A stretch of 46,761 nt of DNA from Thermotalea metallivorans (GTDB lineage: Bacteria > Bacillota > Clostridia > Peptostreptococcales > Thermotaleaceae), in the NCBI RefSeq assembly GCF_001562415.1, contig NZ_LOEE01000064.1:1-46761 (forward strand), written 5' to 3'. The notes below the pieces were generated by a model. That model ran no database searches. It was not told the DNA's origin and saw only the letters and a list, made by a program, of their open reading frames with translations. Numbering within the stretch: position 1 is the first letter of the stretch; each line of letters opens with the position of its first letter. The translations under genes and the position numbers were made by a program. Below are positions 15,846-24,501 of this stretch, one piece after another.

Positions 15846-16238
15846 TTACGCCCTCTCAAAATCCACGGGCAGTATCAGACTTTCTACAGGTTCTCCACCC
15901 TTGATATGTTTTTCCAGAATCTCATGAACACGATTTTTCTTTACATTTCCATAAAAGACAGGTTTTTTCCCCGGCATATTGACCTGCACCGTAGGTTCCG
16001 CATGACAGTATCCAATGCACCCTACAGGAATCACCTTTACATTGTCCAGCTTTTCCTTAGCGATTTCATCTACAAATGCATTCAATGTTTCTCTGGCCCC
16101 TGAAGATATTCCACAGGTAGCCATACCTACCAGAATTTCTATTCGATTTTCAACGGTTTCCCCATGTTCCCTCAATTTTATCTTCTCCAAGGACTCCTGC
16201 CTGATTTTTCTCAATTCTTCCAAAGATTTTATTTTCAT
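15846..16238 (-). CDS. hndB: [2Fe-2S] thioredoxin-like hydrogenase subunit HndB
   Basis: 130 residues. A helical N-terminal region (SLEELRKIRQESLEKIKLRE) is followed by a thioredoxin-like ferredoxin domain with TCGISSGA near residue 41 and VGCIGYCHAEP near 73, giving the [2Fe-2S] ligands. It matches HndB of NADP-reducing hydrogenases, a probable electron relay between the flavin subunit and the hydrogenase. Its start overlaps the hndA stop by 4 bp (ATGA), showing translational coupling. A 55-bp gap precedes hndC. Confidence 0.9.
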   Translation of the reverse strand: MKIKSLEELRKIRQESLEKIKLREHGETVENRIEILVGMATCGISSGARETLNAFVDEIAKEKLDNVKVIPVGCIGYCHAEPTVQVNMPGKKPVFYGNVKKNRVHEILEKHIKGGEPVESLILPVDFERA

Positions 16239-16774
16239 TGCTTTCCCTCCTGATTGCGATAGGCATCTAATATTTGATCTAAATCTTCTTCCTTGACACG
16301 GCCATAGACCTTGTCATCTACCATGAGGACAGGAGCAAGGCCGCAGGCACCTATACAACGAACGTCCTTTAACGTAAAAAGACCGTCCTCCGTGATTTCA
16401 TTAGATTCAATTTTTAATTTTTCTTTCAGTTTTTCAATGATTTTGTCTGCTCCCCTCACAAAGCAGGCTGTACCCATACATACACTGATGGTATGCTTTC
16501 CCCTTGGCTTTGTCGTAAAGTATGAGTAAAAGCTTACCACGCCAAAAACCTCAGCTCCGGGAATTCCTAATTTCCTTGCCACATACAACTGAACATCCCT
16601 GGGAAGGTATCCGAAGATATCTTGGGCTTTATGCAGTATTTCAATTAATGCTCCTTTTGTTGTTTCCATACCATCAATGAATTTTTCCAACTCGTCAAAT
16701 TTTTCTCTGGGCAGATCTTCTGATATAGGCTTCGTTACACTGATCGTTCCAGGCTTTGTCACATCATTCACCAT
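16235..16774 (-). CDS. hndA: [2Fe-2S] NuoE-like hydrogenase subunit HndA/HydC
   Basis: 179 residues. A helical N-terminal domain with LIEILHKAQDIFGYLP is followed by a thioredoxin-like domain with C-x4-C (CMGTAC) and C-x3-C (CIGAC), the four [2Fe-2S] ligands of NuoE/HydC. It pairs with HndC to shuttle electrons between NAD(P)H and the iron-sulfur chain. It is first in the hndABCD operon and overlaps hndB by 4 bp. The start is uncertain: ATG 16774 sits directly on AAAGG, and a GTG four codons in has better spacing. Confidence 0.92.
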   Translation of the reverse strand: MVNDVTKPGTISVTKPISEDLPREKFDELEKFIDGMETTKGALIEILHKAQDIFGYLPRDVQLYVARKLGIPGAEVFGVVSFYSYFTTKPRGKHTISVCMGTACFVRGADKIIEKLKEKLKIESNEITEDGLFTLKDVRCIGACGLAPVLMVDDKVYGRVKEEDLDQILDAYRNQEGKQ

Positions 16775-16977
16775 CCTTTGCTAATCTGTTCGAATATTTT
16801 TAATATGCTCATTTTTATATGGTCAATATACCTGAAAATCCTATTCTATCCATTTATTATTTGCAAAATTCATGTTTTTATTGGTGGGTGCAAAAAAACA
16901 ATGGAAATTCTCCATTTATTTTTTTCTAAATTCCGATACAATAATAGAGAAAAGAAATACAACCTGGGAGTGATTTT

Positions 16978-17556
16978 ATGGCAAAAATAACTTGGAAACC
17001 GGGCACAATGGTTTATCCTGTGCCAACTGTTTTGGTAACTTGCGGAGATTCTCAAGAAAATTATAATATTATCACCATTGCATGGACAGGAACCGTCTGT
17101 TCTGATCCTGCCATGACTTATATATCCGTCAGACCAGAACGACATTCCTATGAAATCATCAAGCGAACAAGGGAGTTTGTCATTAACTTGACCACTGAGA
17201 GTCTTGTAAGGGCTGCAGATTATTGCGGCGTAAAATCGGGCCGAGATGTGAATAAATTTCAGGAAATGAATCTCACCCCCGAGAAAGGCAGCAAAGTAAA
17301 AGCACCCCTGATCAAAGAAAGCCCTGTCAATATTGAATGCAAGGTTACCAAAATATTAAAACTGGGAACCCATGATATGTTTATTGCAAAGGTTTTGGCT
17401 GTAAACGTAGATACATCCTATATCGATGGCAAAAACAAATTCCATTTGGATTGGGCAAAACCCATATGTTATTCCCACGGCCAATATTATAGTCTCAAAA
17501 AATCTTTAGGCTCCTTTGGCTTTTCCGTGGCCAAAAAGAAGAAAGGAAAAAAATAG
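16978..17556 (+). CDS. Flavin reductase family protein (flavoredoxin-like)
   Basis: 192 residues of the FMN-binding split-barrel flavin reductase family. Typical features are PVPTVLVTCGD near residue 18, NIITIAWTGTVCSDPAM near 30-46, the SVRPERHSYEII segment that contacts FMN, and FVINL near 69. It ends in a Lys-rich tail. It may act as a flavoredoxin or flavin reductase; the partner is unknown. It is divergent from the hydrogenase operon, which fits a redox role but does not prove one. ATG follows GGGAGTG. Confidence 0.87.
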   Translation: MAKITWKPGTMVYPVPTVLVTCGDSQENYNIITIAWTGTVCSDPAMTYISVRPERHSYEIIKRTREFVINLTTESLVRAADYCGVKSGRDVNKFQEMNLTPEKGSKVKAPLIKESPVNIECKVTKILKLGTHDMFIAKVLAVNVDTSYIDGKNKFHLDWAKPICYSHGQYYSLKKSLGSFGFSVAKKKKGKK

Positions 17557-17593
17557 AGACGGGAGAAGTGTCTTTGACACACCTTCCGTCTCT
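17555..17593. terminator. Terminator between flavin reductase and alarmone synthetase genes
   Basis: AGAGACGG/CCGTCTCT stem overlapping the flavin reductase stop codon; convergent genes on both sides. Confidence 0.75.
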
Positions 17594-17629
17594 GCTTTTG
17601 CTCCGCTTTTTCTTAAAAATCTTTCTTCC

Positions 17630-18433
17630 TTACTCAAAAACTTGATACTTGGCAATCCTATGCCGTATGCGTTCTGCCAATTCATTCAACTCATGAATAT
17701 TGCCTTTTTCCCAAAGAGCTTCGAATTTTTCCTGAAATTCCTGAGCCTCTGATTTTTGTCCCATAAGACTCAGCATTTGAATATTATTTACAATGCTGCT
17801 CACCGTATTCGACTTCGCCTCAAACAACTTTTGGGCATTGATAATTTCATCCCTGATCTCCCACATTTCCATGTCAAGTCTTTGGGCAGCCTCCGCTGAT
17901 TTTTTTAACCGCTCCCTTATTTTTTCAGGTATATTTTCTTTATATTTATAGTTCAAAGAATGTTCAATGGTAGCCCAAAAATTCATGGCTAACGTTCGAA
18001 TCTGAATTTCCGCCAGGATCTCCTTTTCTCCAAAGGCCGTCTGTATGGGATATCTGATAATGATATGATAACTCTGATAACCGCTCTCCTTTTTATTCTG
18101 TATGTAGTCTTTTTCATACACAATGCGTAAATCCTTCCCGTCCCTCTGCCTGATTAATTCTCTTACCTTATAAATATCATCAATAAACTGGCACATGATC
18201 CTAATTCCAGCAATATCCTCAATTTTCTCTTCGATCTCCTCGGTAGAAACACCATATTTCTTGGCTTTTTCTAAAATACTGGAGACCTTTTTCACTCTTC
18301 CGGTGACAAATTCGATAGGGGAGTACTCATTGGTAGCTCTTAGTTCATTGCGAATTGCCTTAAATTTTACTTTTAATTCCTCAACAGCCTGCTCATAAGG
18401 AATTAAAATCTTGTTCCATTGAAGAATCTCCAT
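17630..18433 (-). CDS. Small alarmone synthetase (RelQ/YjbM-like)
   Basis: About 267 residues with a RelA/SpoT synthetase domain and no hydrolase or regulatory domains. Motifs seen are EFVTGRVKKVSSILEK (ATP and GTP contacts), IEDIAGIRIMCQF, GYQSYHIIIRYP, and EIQIRTLAMNFWATIEHSLNYK with the catalytic glutamate. The helical tail suggests the tetrameric SAS1 type. It makes (p)ppGpp from ATP and GDP/GTP during stress. I chose ATG 18433 (MEILQWNK), 8 nt after GGAGG; other ATGs overlap that site. Confidence 0.92.
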   Translation of the reverse strand: MEILQWNKILIPYEQAVEELKVKFKAIRNELRATNEYSPIEFVTGRVKKVSSILEKAKKYGVSTEEIEEKIEDIAGIRIMCQFIDDIYKVRELIRQRDGKDLRIVYEKDYIQNKKESGYQSYHIIIRYPIQTAFGEKEILAEIQIRTLAMNFWATIEHSLNYKYKENIPEKIRERLKKSAEAAQRLDMEMWEIRDEIINAQKLFEAKSNTVSSIVNNIQMLSLMGQKSEAQEFQEKFEALWEKGNIHELNELAERIRHRIAKYQVFE

Positions 18434-18633
18434 CGTCATCCCCTCCATGTTCAATCTACAATTTTTATTTTACCATCTTTTTGGATATTTGATAACATTT
18501 AAGGTCACTTTCCATTTTTATTTTTCTCCTAAAGTAAAGACAAATAAGCACGCTTCGGATAATGACAGATATGCAACAACCCGCCCTGCACCATCGATAT
18601 CTGCAAAAAATTATTTCACGCAACAATCCAATG

Positions 18634-19311
18634 CTATCGAAATATTTCAAAAAATCTATCTGTATCTCCAAAATTGGGAAATAGATAATCCGGCTGATAC
18701 CTTGTCAGTTCTTCCATGTTATGGCTGCCCGTCGCCACAGCGATACTCTTGATCCCAAGTATCTTCCCGCATTGTATATCCAAAGGAGTGTCTCCGATAA
18801 CATAAATATTCTCTTTTTTAAAATTAATTTTCGTATATTCCTGGGCTTTCTCAATGGCGTGCTGGATGATCTGCCATCGTTCTTTCTCTTCATCACCAAA
18901 TCCTCCCACAGGAAAATACCGGTTGATATTATGAGGGGATAACTTTAATCGGGCACCCTGCTCTATATTTCCTGTTCCAAGGACATGATACAAGCGATAG
19001 CAGATCTCCCGCCTTTCTAAAATTTCCTTGATACCTGGAAGTATCTCAGGCTTTCTCCCTCGCACAATTTCATCTTCTAACATTTGGCAATACATATTGA
19101 AAAACAAAATAAGATCCCCATCCGCAACATTATTCCGATCCATGGCATCCTTTACGATAAGGGCATCCAATCTTCCCGCCATTTTCACATCTTTAAATCC
19201 GTTTTCTATTCCAAATAACTTGTAAAATGCCCTGTCCATGGCCCTTCTTCCACAACCTTTGCTGTCGATCAACGTCCCGTCTATATCCCAAATCAGCAAT
19301 ATATCCTTCAT
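18634..19311 (-). CDS. HAD-family hydrolase
   Basis: About 225 residues. Motif I is WDIDGTLIDS (nucleophile D9), the cap region covers about 20-85, and the C-terminal motif IV is VIGDTPLDIQCG near 175. The expected motif II Ser/Thr lies in LGTGN. It resembles subfamily IA phosphatases such as phosphoglycolate phosphatase-like enzymes; the substrate is unknown. The internal ATG at 19311 is chosen because GGGGGG lies right against the first ATG. Confidence 0.82.
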   Translation of the reverse strand: MKDILLIWDIDGTLIDSKGCGRRAMDRAFYKLFGIENGFKDVKMAGRLDALIVKDAMDRNNVADGDLILFFNMYCQMLEDEIVRGRKPEILPGIKEILERREICYRLYHVLGTGNIEQGARLKLSPHNINRYFPVGGFGDEEKERWQIIQHAIEKAQEYTKINFKKENIYVIGDTPLDIQCGKILGIKSIAVATGSHNMEELTRYQPDYLFPNFGDTDRFFEIFR

Positions 19312-19490
19312 GTTCATCCCCCCATATGAAACTCCTTACATATACCAATCTTATTATACCATGTTCAAAACCTTTCGTAGAGCCATAAAAAGCATCTTCG
19401 ATGTTTTCCATAGGTTTCCTTCGACGGCTGTGTTGCAACCTGGGCACCTTCCTGAATGCGAGTAGGAGATTACATCCCCTACAACCCCAG

Positions 19491-19535
19491 TTTTATATAA
19501 ATTAGGAAAGTAGAACTTTCCTAATTTATATAAAA
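19491..19535. repeat. Perfect 20-bp inverted repeat
   Basis: Arms TTTTATATAAATTAGGAAAG and CTTTCCTAATTTATATAAAA enclose a 5-nt loop TAGAA. It lies just past the gapA terminator. The inner part (ATTAGGAAAGTA...TTTCCT) resembles the second hairpin of element B, so it may be a relic of that family. Confidence 0.6.
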
Positions 19536-19557
19536 AATCCCGCCCTTCGGCAGGATT
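19536..19557 (-). terminator. Terminator of gapA
   Basis: Minus-strand AATCCTGCC/GGCGGGATT hairpin followed by TTTT, 20 bp past the gapA stop. Confidence 0.8.
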
Positions 19558-19575
19558 CTTTTACTAAGTGTCCTT

Positions 19576-20583
19576 TTAAATCCATTTTCCCATGTAGGAA
19601 GCCAGATCTACAACCCGATTGGAATAGCCCCATTCGTTATCGTACCATGCCACAACCTTTAACATGTTTTCCCCTACCATCATGGTAGATGGAGCATCTA
19701 CAATGGAGGAACGATAATCCTTTTTAAAATCTATAGATACAAGGGGCTCTTCGCAATAGCCGAGGATCCCATGCAATGACCCTTCTGCTGCTTCCTTCAG
19801 CTTTGCATTTACCTCTTCTACTGTTGTATTTTGCTCTAGTTCAACTACCAAATCTACTACCGATACCACGGGAATGGGAACCCTCATGGCCATGCCATTG
19901 AGTTTTCCTTTTAATTCAGGAATCACCAGCCCGATGGCCTTTGCTGCTCCCGTTGAGGTCGGTATGATGGATTCCGCTGCCGCCCTTGCCCTTCTCAGAT
20001 CCTTATGGGGCAAGTCCAAAATTCTTTGATCATTGGTATAAGCGTGGACGGTGGTCATCAATCCTTTCATAATCCTATAATTTTCATGAAGTACCTTTGC
20101 CACGGGCGCCAAACAGTTGGTAGTACAAGAGGCATTGGATACAATATGGTGTTCTTCCGGCCTATACTCCCCATGGTTTACTCCCATGACAATCGTAATG
20201 TCCTCATCTTTTCCAGGAGCAGAGATAATTACCTTTTTGGCCCCGCCTTCCATGTGTCTTGCACAATCTTCTCTCTTGGTAAACTTACCTGTAGATTCAA
20301 TAACAATATCAACGCCCAATTCCTTCCATGGAATTTGTGCAGGATCCCTATATGCTGTGAAAGGGATTTCCTTGTCTCCAATGATAATTGCATGATCAGT
20401 AGCTTTTACGTCCTGTGGTAATATGCCGTAAAGAGAATCATACTTAAAAATGTGGGCATGTTCCTTTGGTCCACTGGTACTGTTGATAGCAACGATTTCT
20501 ATGTCCCCTTCTCTTTCTAACCAAGCCTTCAGTACATTCTTTCCAATTCTTCCAAAACCGTTAATTCCTACTTTGACTGGCAT
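19576..20583 (-). CDS. gapA: Glyceraldehyde-3-phosphate dehydrogenase, type I
   Basis: 335 residues, full length. The NAD-binding start KVGINGFGRIGKNV is followed by the catalytic SNASCTTNCLAP (Cys near 154), a conserved HAYTNDQRILD segment and the C-terminal WYDNEWGYSNRVVDL. It oxidises and phosphorylates glyceraldehyde-3-phosphate in glycolysis. It stands alone: pgk, tpiA and pgm, which often follow in Firmicutes, are not adjacent. ATG 20583 follows GGAAAGGGG. The upstream region is very AT-rich. Confidence 0.97.
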   Translation of the reverse strand: MPVKVGINGFGRIGKNVLKAWLEREGDIEIVAINSTSGPKEHAHIFKYDSLYGILPQDVKATDHAIIIGDKEIPFTAYRDPAQIPWKELGVDIVIESTGKFTKREDCARHMEGGAKKVIISAPGKDEDITIVMGVNHGEYRPEEHHIVSNASCTTNCLAPVAKVLHENYRIMKGLMTTVHAYTNDQRILDLPHKDLRRARAAAESIIPTSTGAAKAIGLVIPELKGKLNGMAMRVPIPVVSVVDLVVELEQNTTVEEVNAKLKEAAEGSLHGILGYCEEPLVSIDFKKDYRSSIVDAPSTMMVGENMLKVVAWYDNEWGYSNRVVDLASYMGKWI

Positions 20584-21120
20584 ATTGAGTCCCCTTTCCT
20601 TTATTTATGTATGTATACAAATAAGATATACTGTTATTTATATATCATATTGCGAATTATGTTATATTATATTCTTATACTATCATAAATGTACTATATT
20701 GTATACTTTATAATACTATTTTTACTTTTTCTTAATATTTTTGTCGAAAACACCTTCCCTTTTCTCCATATATTCATATCTGCAGGCATATACCCAGGGT
20801 ATAGATTTTTCCTTTCTTCCGAAATTCTTTTCTATCTATTGGACAAGATCTTTCTCCTTCCTTCAACAAACCTTCAACAAAAATTCTTCTTCATGTGCAC
20901 AAAATCGAAAATAGTCATATACTTTTTTACGCAAAAAACGTCTTTTCCCTTGTAATGAAAACCACCTATAGCGAATTTTGTTTATTTATTTATGCAAATA
21001 TTATGTAAACTTATTTGTTGCTTTTTGTATAACCTAAACAAAGAAACTATGGCCCCCATAGTTTCACCCTACAGACAAAGGCCCTTTGTATTAAGAGAAA
21101 AACGGTATTTTTTATTCGTA
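20584..21120. other. Non-coding AT-rich region upstream of gapA
   Basis: No convincing gene. One plus-strand frame here is hydrophobic and lacks a ribosome site. The stretch 20600-20720 is extremely AT-rich and presumably holds the gapA promoter. A perfect 10-bp inverted repeat GAAACTATGG-CCC-CCATAGTTTC lies at 21043-21065, with another short palindrome (ACAAAGG-C-CCTTTGT) nearby. Their role is unknown. Confidence 0.5.
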
Positions 21121-21147
21121 TGTGACAGAGAACCGTCCCCTGTCACG
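21121..21147. repeat. REP-like palindrome (GTGACAGAG...CCCCTGTCAC)
   Basis: TGTGACAGAGAACCGTCCCC followed by TGTCAC. I recognise this as a sequence scattered in many clostridial and related genomes, usually linked to REP-associated (RAYT, Y1-type) transposases. The GTGACAG/CTGTCAC ends pair. No transposase is present in this window. Confidence 0.55.
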
Positions 21148-21167
21148 CTCTTGTCATCCTAAAAAAA

Positions 21168-21206
21168 AGCAACTATCCTACTCCATGAAGGAGCAGGATA
21201 GTTGCT
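21168..21206 (-). terminator. Terminator overlapping the radical SAM gene end
   Basis: 12-bp stem AGCAACTATCCT/AGGATAGTTGCT with a T8 tail on the minus strand. The stop codon at 21178-21180 lies inside the hairpin, so the last codons also encode the terminator. Confidence 0.9.
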
Positions 21207-22155
21207 GCAGTTTTCTAAGTGCCTTCCCGTTCAGATAATCAAATTTTCTCCCTTGATAAGTATCCCTTTCCAGCATCCATGCATCAATTTGATCTTTAAT
21301 TTTCCACCAGCTGATATTCCAGTTGCAGAAAAGGGTATTTTCTTCTGGTGCCCTGCCAATCAGCCGTTGAATGACAATTTCGGGATGAAGATATTCTAAG
21401 AACAGGATCACCCGTTCCACATACTCTTCCATGGAAGTCATCTCAAATTCCTTATTTTCATACATTCTCCCCATCATGGTATCCTTCCGTATATATAAGG
21501 AATGGAGCTTTACCTGTTCTATTCCCAAAGCAGAAATCATTTTGGCATCCTCGATCACATCGTCCCTGTCATCCCAAGGCAGATTTAATATAAGATGGAC
21601 ACAGGTTTCAAACCCATATTTTTTATTTCGCAGAACAGCATCCACGAATTCCGCCAATGTATGGCCCCTGTTGATCTTTTTTAAAGTATGATAATTTACC
21701 GTTTGCAATCCTAATTCAATAGAAATATTCAAGTGATGCCTTTCTTTTATTTCTTTTAAAAAAGCCAAGTAATCGTCACGAATGCAATCCGGGCGGGTTG
21801 AGATTGCAATTTCCACCACATCTTCATGACAAGCCTGGAGAATGTGTGCTTTAAATTTTTCCAGCGGCAGGTAGGTGTTAGTGAAGTTTTGAAAATATGC
21901 AATAAACTTACTCGCCTTATATTTTTTTCGAATATATTGTATATTGGTCTGTAATTGTTCTGAAACAGGCATCAGGGCAGAAAGATTTTCAAAGCCTGCA
22001 CCCTCTTCTCCACAGAAGATGCAGCCCCCAAGCCCCATCCTTCCATCCCTGTTGGGACATGTGACAGGAAGTTGAATCGGAATTTTATACACTTTTTCCT
22101 CATAACGTTCTTTGAGATACTGGGAATATACCCTATAGCGAAAGGTTCTCTCCAT
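21178..22155 (-). CDS. TIGR01212-family radical SAM protein (YtqA-like)
   Basis: 325 residues. The family's cluster motif appears as CPNRDGRMGLGGCIFC, that is Cys-x11-Cys-x2-Cys near residues 31-46. GAGFEN, AYFQNFTNTY and STRPDC follow, matching YtqA. The substrate is unsettled; a role in tRNA or metabolite modification is possible. The frame extends 35 codons upstream, but ATG 22155 (MERTFRYRVYSQYL) begins the conserved region and has AAGGAG at 8 nt. It follows the universal stress gene after a weak terminator. Confidence 0.9.
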   Translation of the reverse strand: MERTFRYRVYSQYLKERYEEKVYKIPIQLPVTCPNRDGRMGLGGCIFCGEEGAGFENLSALMPVSEQLQTNIQYIRKKYKASKFIAYFQNFTNTYLPLEKFKAHILQACHEDVVEIAISTRPDCIRDDYLAFLKEIKERHHLNISIELGLQTVNYHTLKKINRGHTLAEFVDAVLRNKKYGFETCVHLILNLPWDDRDDVIEDAKMISALGIEQVKLHSLYIRKDTMMGRMYENKEFEMTSMEEYVERVILFLEYLHPEIVIQRLIGRAPEENTLFCNWNISWWKIKDQIDAWMLERDTYQGRKFDYLNGKALRKLQQLSCSFME

Positions 22156-22227
22156 TGACATAACTCCTTGTTCCTCATCTATTCTAATTTTTTCTTTACC
22201 AACGGCTCCACAGTCCATCACGGTACA

Positions 22228-22258
22228 GAAAAGTGCACCCCTTTTCGGATGCACCTTC
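22228..22258 (-). terminator. Weak terminator after the universal stress gene
   Basis: Minus-strand AAGGTGCATCC...GGGGTGCACTT hairpin with one bulge, followed by TTTT, directly past the stop at 22260. Partial read-through to the radical SAM gene is plausible. Confidence 0.5.
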
Positions 22259-22259
22259 A

Positions 22260-22667
22260 TTATACAACTTTCTGCTTTAATTTTGCAGGCACAATTTCAA
22301 ATTCTATATTTTTAGGCAAACGTTTTCTTAAGCTGCCGATGATACTATGTCCCTCATTATCTTCACAGGATTCTCCCATCACAATAATATCAATGCCATT
22401 TTTTTCGACCTGTTCTTTTAAGGTGGCAATTACATCATTAGATCTTAAAACTGTCAAATTGGCCCCACAGGACTTCGATTGTTCAAAAAGATATTCCAGA
22501 GCATCTCCTTCTTTGGATTTTCCTAAAAAATGCCATCCTTCTTGGGCCACATGGATAACGAACAATTCCCCGTCATAAGAATCCCTAAGTTCAGCACCTC
22601 TTCTTATCAACCTTTCACAAGTCTTTTGTTGTGTAACGCACACCATAATATTTTTAGCCAATTTCAT
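22260..22667 (-). CDS. Universal stress protein (KdpD-type USP domain)
   Basis: 135 residues with a single USP domain. The N-terminal NIMVCVTQQKTCERLIRRG strand-helix and the late IIVMGESCEDNEGHSIIGSLRKRLP resemble the USP domain that KdpD kinases carry, rather than classical UspA. The nucleotide-binding Gly motif (G-x2-G-x9-G[ST]) is not complete, so ATP binding is doubtful. A perfect 11-bp stem-loop sits in the leader. Confidence 0.82.
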   Translation of the reverse strand: MKLAKNIMVCVTQQKTCERLIRRGAELRDSYDGELFVIHVAQEGWHFLGKSKEGDALEYLFEQSKSCGANLTVLRSNDVIATLKEQVEKNGIDIIVMGESCEDNEGHSIIGSLRKRLPKNIEFEIVPAKLKQKVV

Positions 22668-22687
22668 GTTAAGGCTCCTTTCGAAAG

Positions 22688-22716
22688 ATAAGAATAACCA
22701 GTCCAGTTATTCTTAT
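22688..22716. promoter_or_regulatory. Leader stem-loop of the universal stress gene
   Basis: ATAAGAATAAC-N7-GTTATTCTTAT, perfect 11-bp arms, about 20 bp before the start codon at 22667. It could be an operator or an RNA hairpin that influences translation. Confidence 0.4.
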
Positions 22717-22796
22717 ACCCACTTTCATTATAATTTATCACAAAAATTTCTTTCCAACTCTATTATACTATAAGATCCTTTGTCCCTGCCAGTATA

Positions 22797-22880
22797 TAGA
22801 TTTACAACTTAAAAATTGAATTTACTGTAAAAAATTATATTTTTTGAATAGTAGTTCAGCGCCAGTTATCAGTTAGCAGC
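22797..22880 (-). repeat. Element C, partial copy (tail plus heptamer tract)
   Basis: Reverse-oriented partial copy of the repeat at 29249-29412. The shared tail (ATAGATTTACAACTT... ...TTGAATAG.AGTTC) is followed by the degenerate CCAGTTA/TCAGTTA tract. The other end is missing. It fills part of the gap between the M14 peptidase gene end and the universal stress gene. The rest of 22668-23005 shows only hairpins. Confidence 0.6.
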
Positions 22881-22976
22881 TGTCCGTACGAGAAAAATCC
22901 TTCCACAAAGCTTCAAAACTCTCAAATACTCACCCTTGCTATCCATGGACAAACTAGATCTTTGTCCTAAAACGCC

Positions 22977-23000
22977 CCAAGCCTCCCCATGGAGGCTTGG
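22977..23000 (-). terminator. Terminator of the LysM/M14 peptidase gene
   Basis: Perfect 10-bp stem CCAAGCCTCC/GGAGGCTTGG with a CCAT loop, ending GGCGTTTT on the minus strand. Confidence 0.85.
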
Positions 23001-23005
23001 GCCAG

Positions 23006-24292
23006 TTAGACAACAGCCGCAAGCAGCAGCAATTCTTCATTATCATTATATATTTGGTCGAACTGTTCAATAGGGAGGGGATTCCTTCCGCTTCCCACCT
23101 CAATGGTATATCCCGGCCTTCTGTATTCTTGAATGAACCAATCCTTATAACCGGCATAGGAAGCAATACCATAGGCTTCATCCAGGGTATACCCGCTCAC
23201 CCTAGAAAACAACTCTCCTATGGTCCTGGCCACAGGAGGTGCTAAATTTTGGAAATTCCAGTAAATTACTTCCCCTTGGCTATGGTATGCAAGAACCAGT
23301 CTGAAATTACGTCTTCTTGTAAAATCTGCCACAGCCCTTGATTCAGGCTCAGATTCTGGATAAGGTCCCGAATACCTGGTAGGTCCCGGTCCATATACAC
23401 CATAAAGGGGTTCGGCTTCCTTTGACAGTTGCCATAAAGCATCATAATTGTGATTTAAATCTACTCCCCTGATATTAGCCTGCCATACTTCTGAAAAGTC
23501 TAAACTCCCTCTGTTCCATCGAATCAAATCTTCATAAAAAGGATTACCTCTTTGCAGTCCATTCAGTACCAAATCCACACCGTCGGGATTCACCATAGGC
23601 ATAATATAAATGCTGCTTTGATCCCAGATATCCCGCACATCATAACCCCTGATATTTCTTTCTTCCATATAAGCCTTGGCAAAGTTTTCGATAAATTTCA
23701 TCAATAACGGTGAAGTAATCCATTCCAATGCATGGTGTGCTCCATTATAAAATACTTGATTCGGACCATTGCCCAATCGAATATAATAGAGGTTTTTTCC
23801 CAGAACGCTTTTGCCTGCAATTCCTACTTCCAAGAAAGGATACCTAGCCTTTAGCCCTTGGATATCTCTTTCCATAATTTCATAGGTATAGTCGATATTG
23901 GTATCCACCACGTCGATTCCATAAGGTATGAGGATTTGCTGTCCGATTTGCAAGTTATAGGGATTCACTGTAGGATTCGCCGTAACAATCTTTAAGACAC
24001 TAGAGTAATATCTCCTTGCCAAATTATACATGGTATCACCGGGTCTTATCTCGTATGTGGCATAACCTAATAATAACGGTTCTAAAACACGGTAGGTATT
24101 AGGGCCGATGATGCCGTCAGGGGTTAATCCGTTATCTCTTTGGAATTGCATTACAGCCTGCTGGGTTTGAGGACCAAAAATACCGTCAATAGGCCCTGGG
24201 TCATACCCTATCTTTCTCAACAAGGCCTGAATCTCCATGACATCGGTACCTTTTGTGCCTAGCCTCAAGACTCTCAATCCAATCACCTCCAC
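23006..24292 (-). CDS. Cell-wall M14 zinc carboxypeptidase with PG-binding and LysM domains
   Basis: 428 residues. PG_binding_1 covers about 8-72 (KGTDVMEIQALLRKIGY, FGPQTQQAVMQFQ). LysM covers about 79-123 (YEIRPGDTMYNLARRYY...NLQIGQQILIP). The M14 carboxypeptidase domain covers about 133-425: HHALEW with the first zinc ligands, DLNHNYDALW for substrate binding, AYHSQGEVIYW with the third ligand, and TIEVG with the catalytic Glu. The order matches gamma-D-glutamyl-meso-diaminopimelate peptidase I of spores. It probably cleaves muropeptides in sporulation or germination. No signal peptide, as for spore enzymes made in the mother cell. Confidence 0.92.
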   Translation of the reverse strand: MEVIGLRVLRLGTKGTDVMEIQALLRKIGYDPGPIDGIFGPQTQQAVMQFQRDNGLTPDGIIGPNTYRVLEPLLLGYATYEIRPGDTMYNLARRYYSSVLKIVTANPTVNPYNLQIGQQILIPYGIDVVDTNIDYTYEIMERDIQGLKARYPFLEVGIAGKSVLGKNLYYIRLGNGPNQVFYNGAHHALEWITSPLLMKFIENFAKAYMEERNIRGYDVRDIWDQSSIYIMPMVNPDGVDLVLNGLQRGNPFYEDLIRWNRGSLDFSEVWQANIRGVDLNHNYDALWQLSKEAEPLYGVYGPGPTRYSGPYPESEPESRAVADFTRRRNFRLVLAYHSQGEVIYWNFQNLAPPVARTIGELFSRVSGYTLDEAYGIASYAGYKDWFIQEYRRPGYTIEVGSGRNPLPIEQFDQIYNDNEELLLLAAVV

Positions 24293-24383
24293 TCTCTACT
24301 AATATCATTTTACGTTTTATGATCTTTTTGGTGTCTTTCCACCGGAATTTCACCTTTTTTTCTCCATTTCGCTGGTTACCGAA

Positions 24384-24494
24384 TAAACAAAGTCTTCCAT
24401 TGAAAGATTTCAAGGAAGACTTTGTTGAAACACATGATGGAAATTACGACTTATCCAAAATTTATGAAAGTACATAATCTCCTATGTGTTATAA
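24384..24494 (+). repeat. Element B copy 2
   Basis: 108-111 bp, close match to 226-336. The first hairpin here is a perfect 12-bp stem ACAAAGTCTTCC/GGAAGACTTTGT. The second pairs AACACAT with ATGTGTT and GGAAATTA with TAATCTCC imperfectly. It lies between divergent genes, ending about 8 bp before the extended -10 promoter of the small gene at 24543, so it may supply part of that promoter. Confidence 0.7.
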
Positions 24495-24501
24495 AAAAAT
24501 A

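Noticed and set aside
20689-20955. Plus-strand hydrophobic open frame upstream of gapA
   Set aside because: AT-rich sequence gives Phe/Ile/Leu runs by chance; no ribosome site or family pattern.
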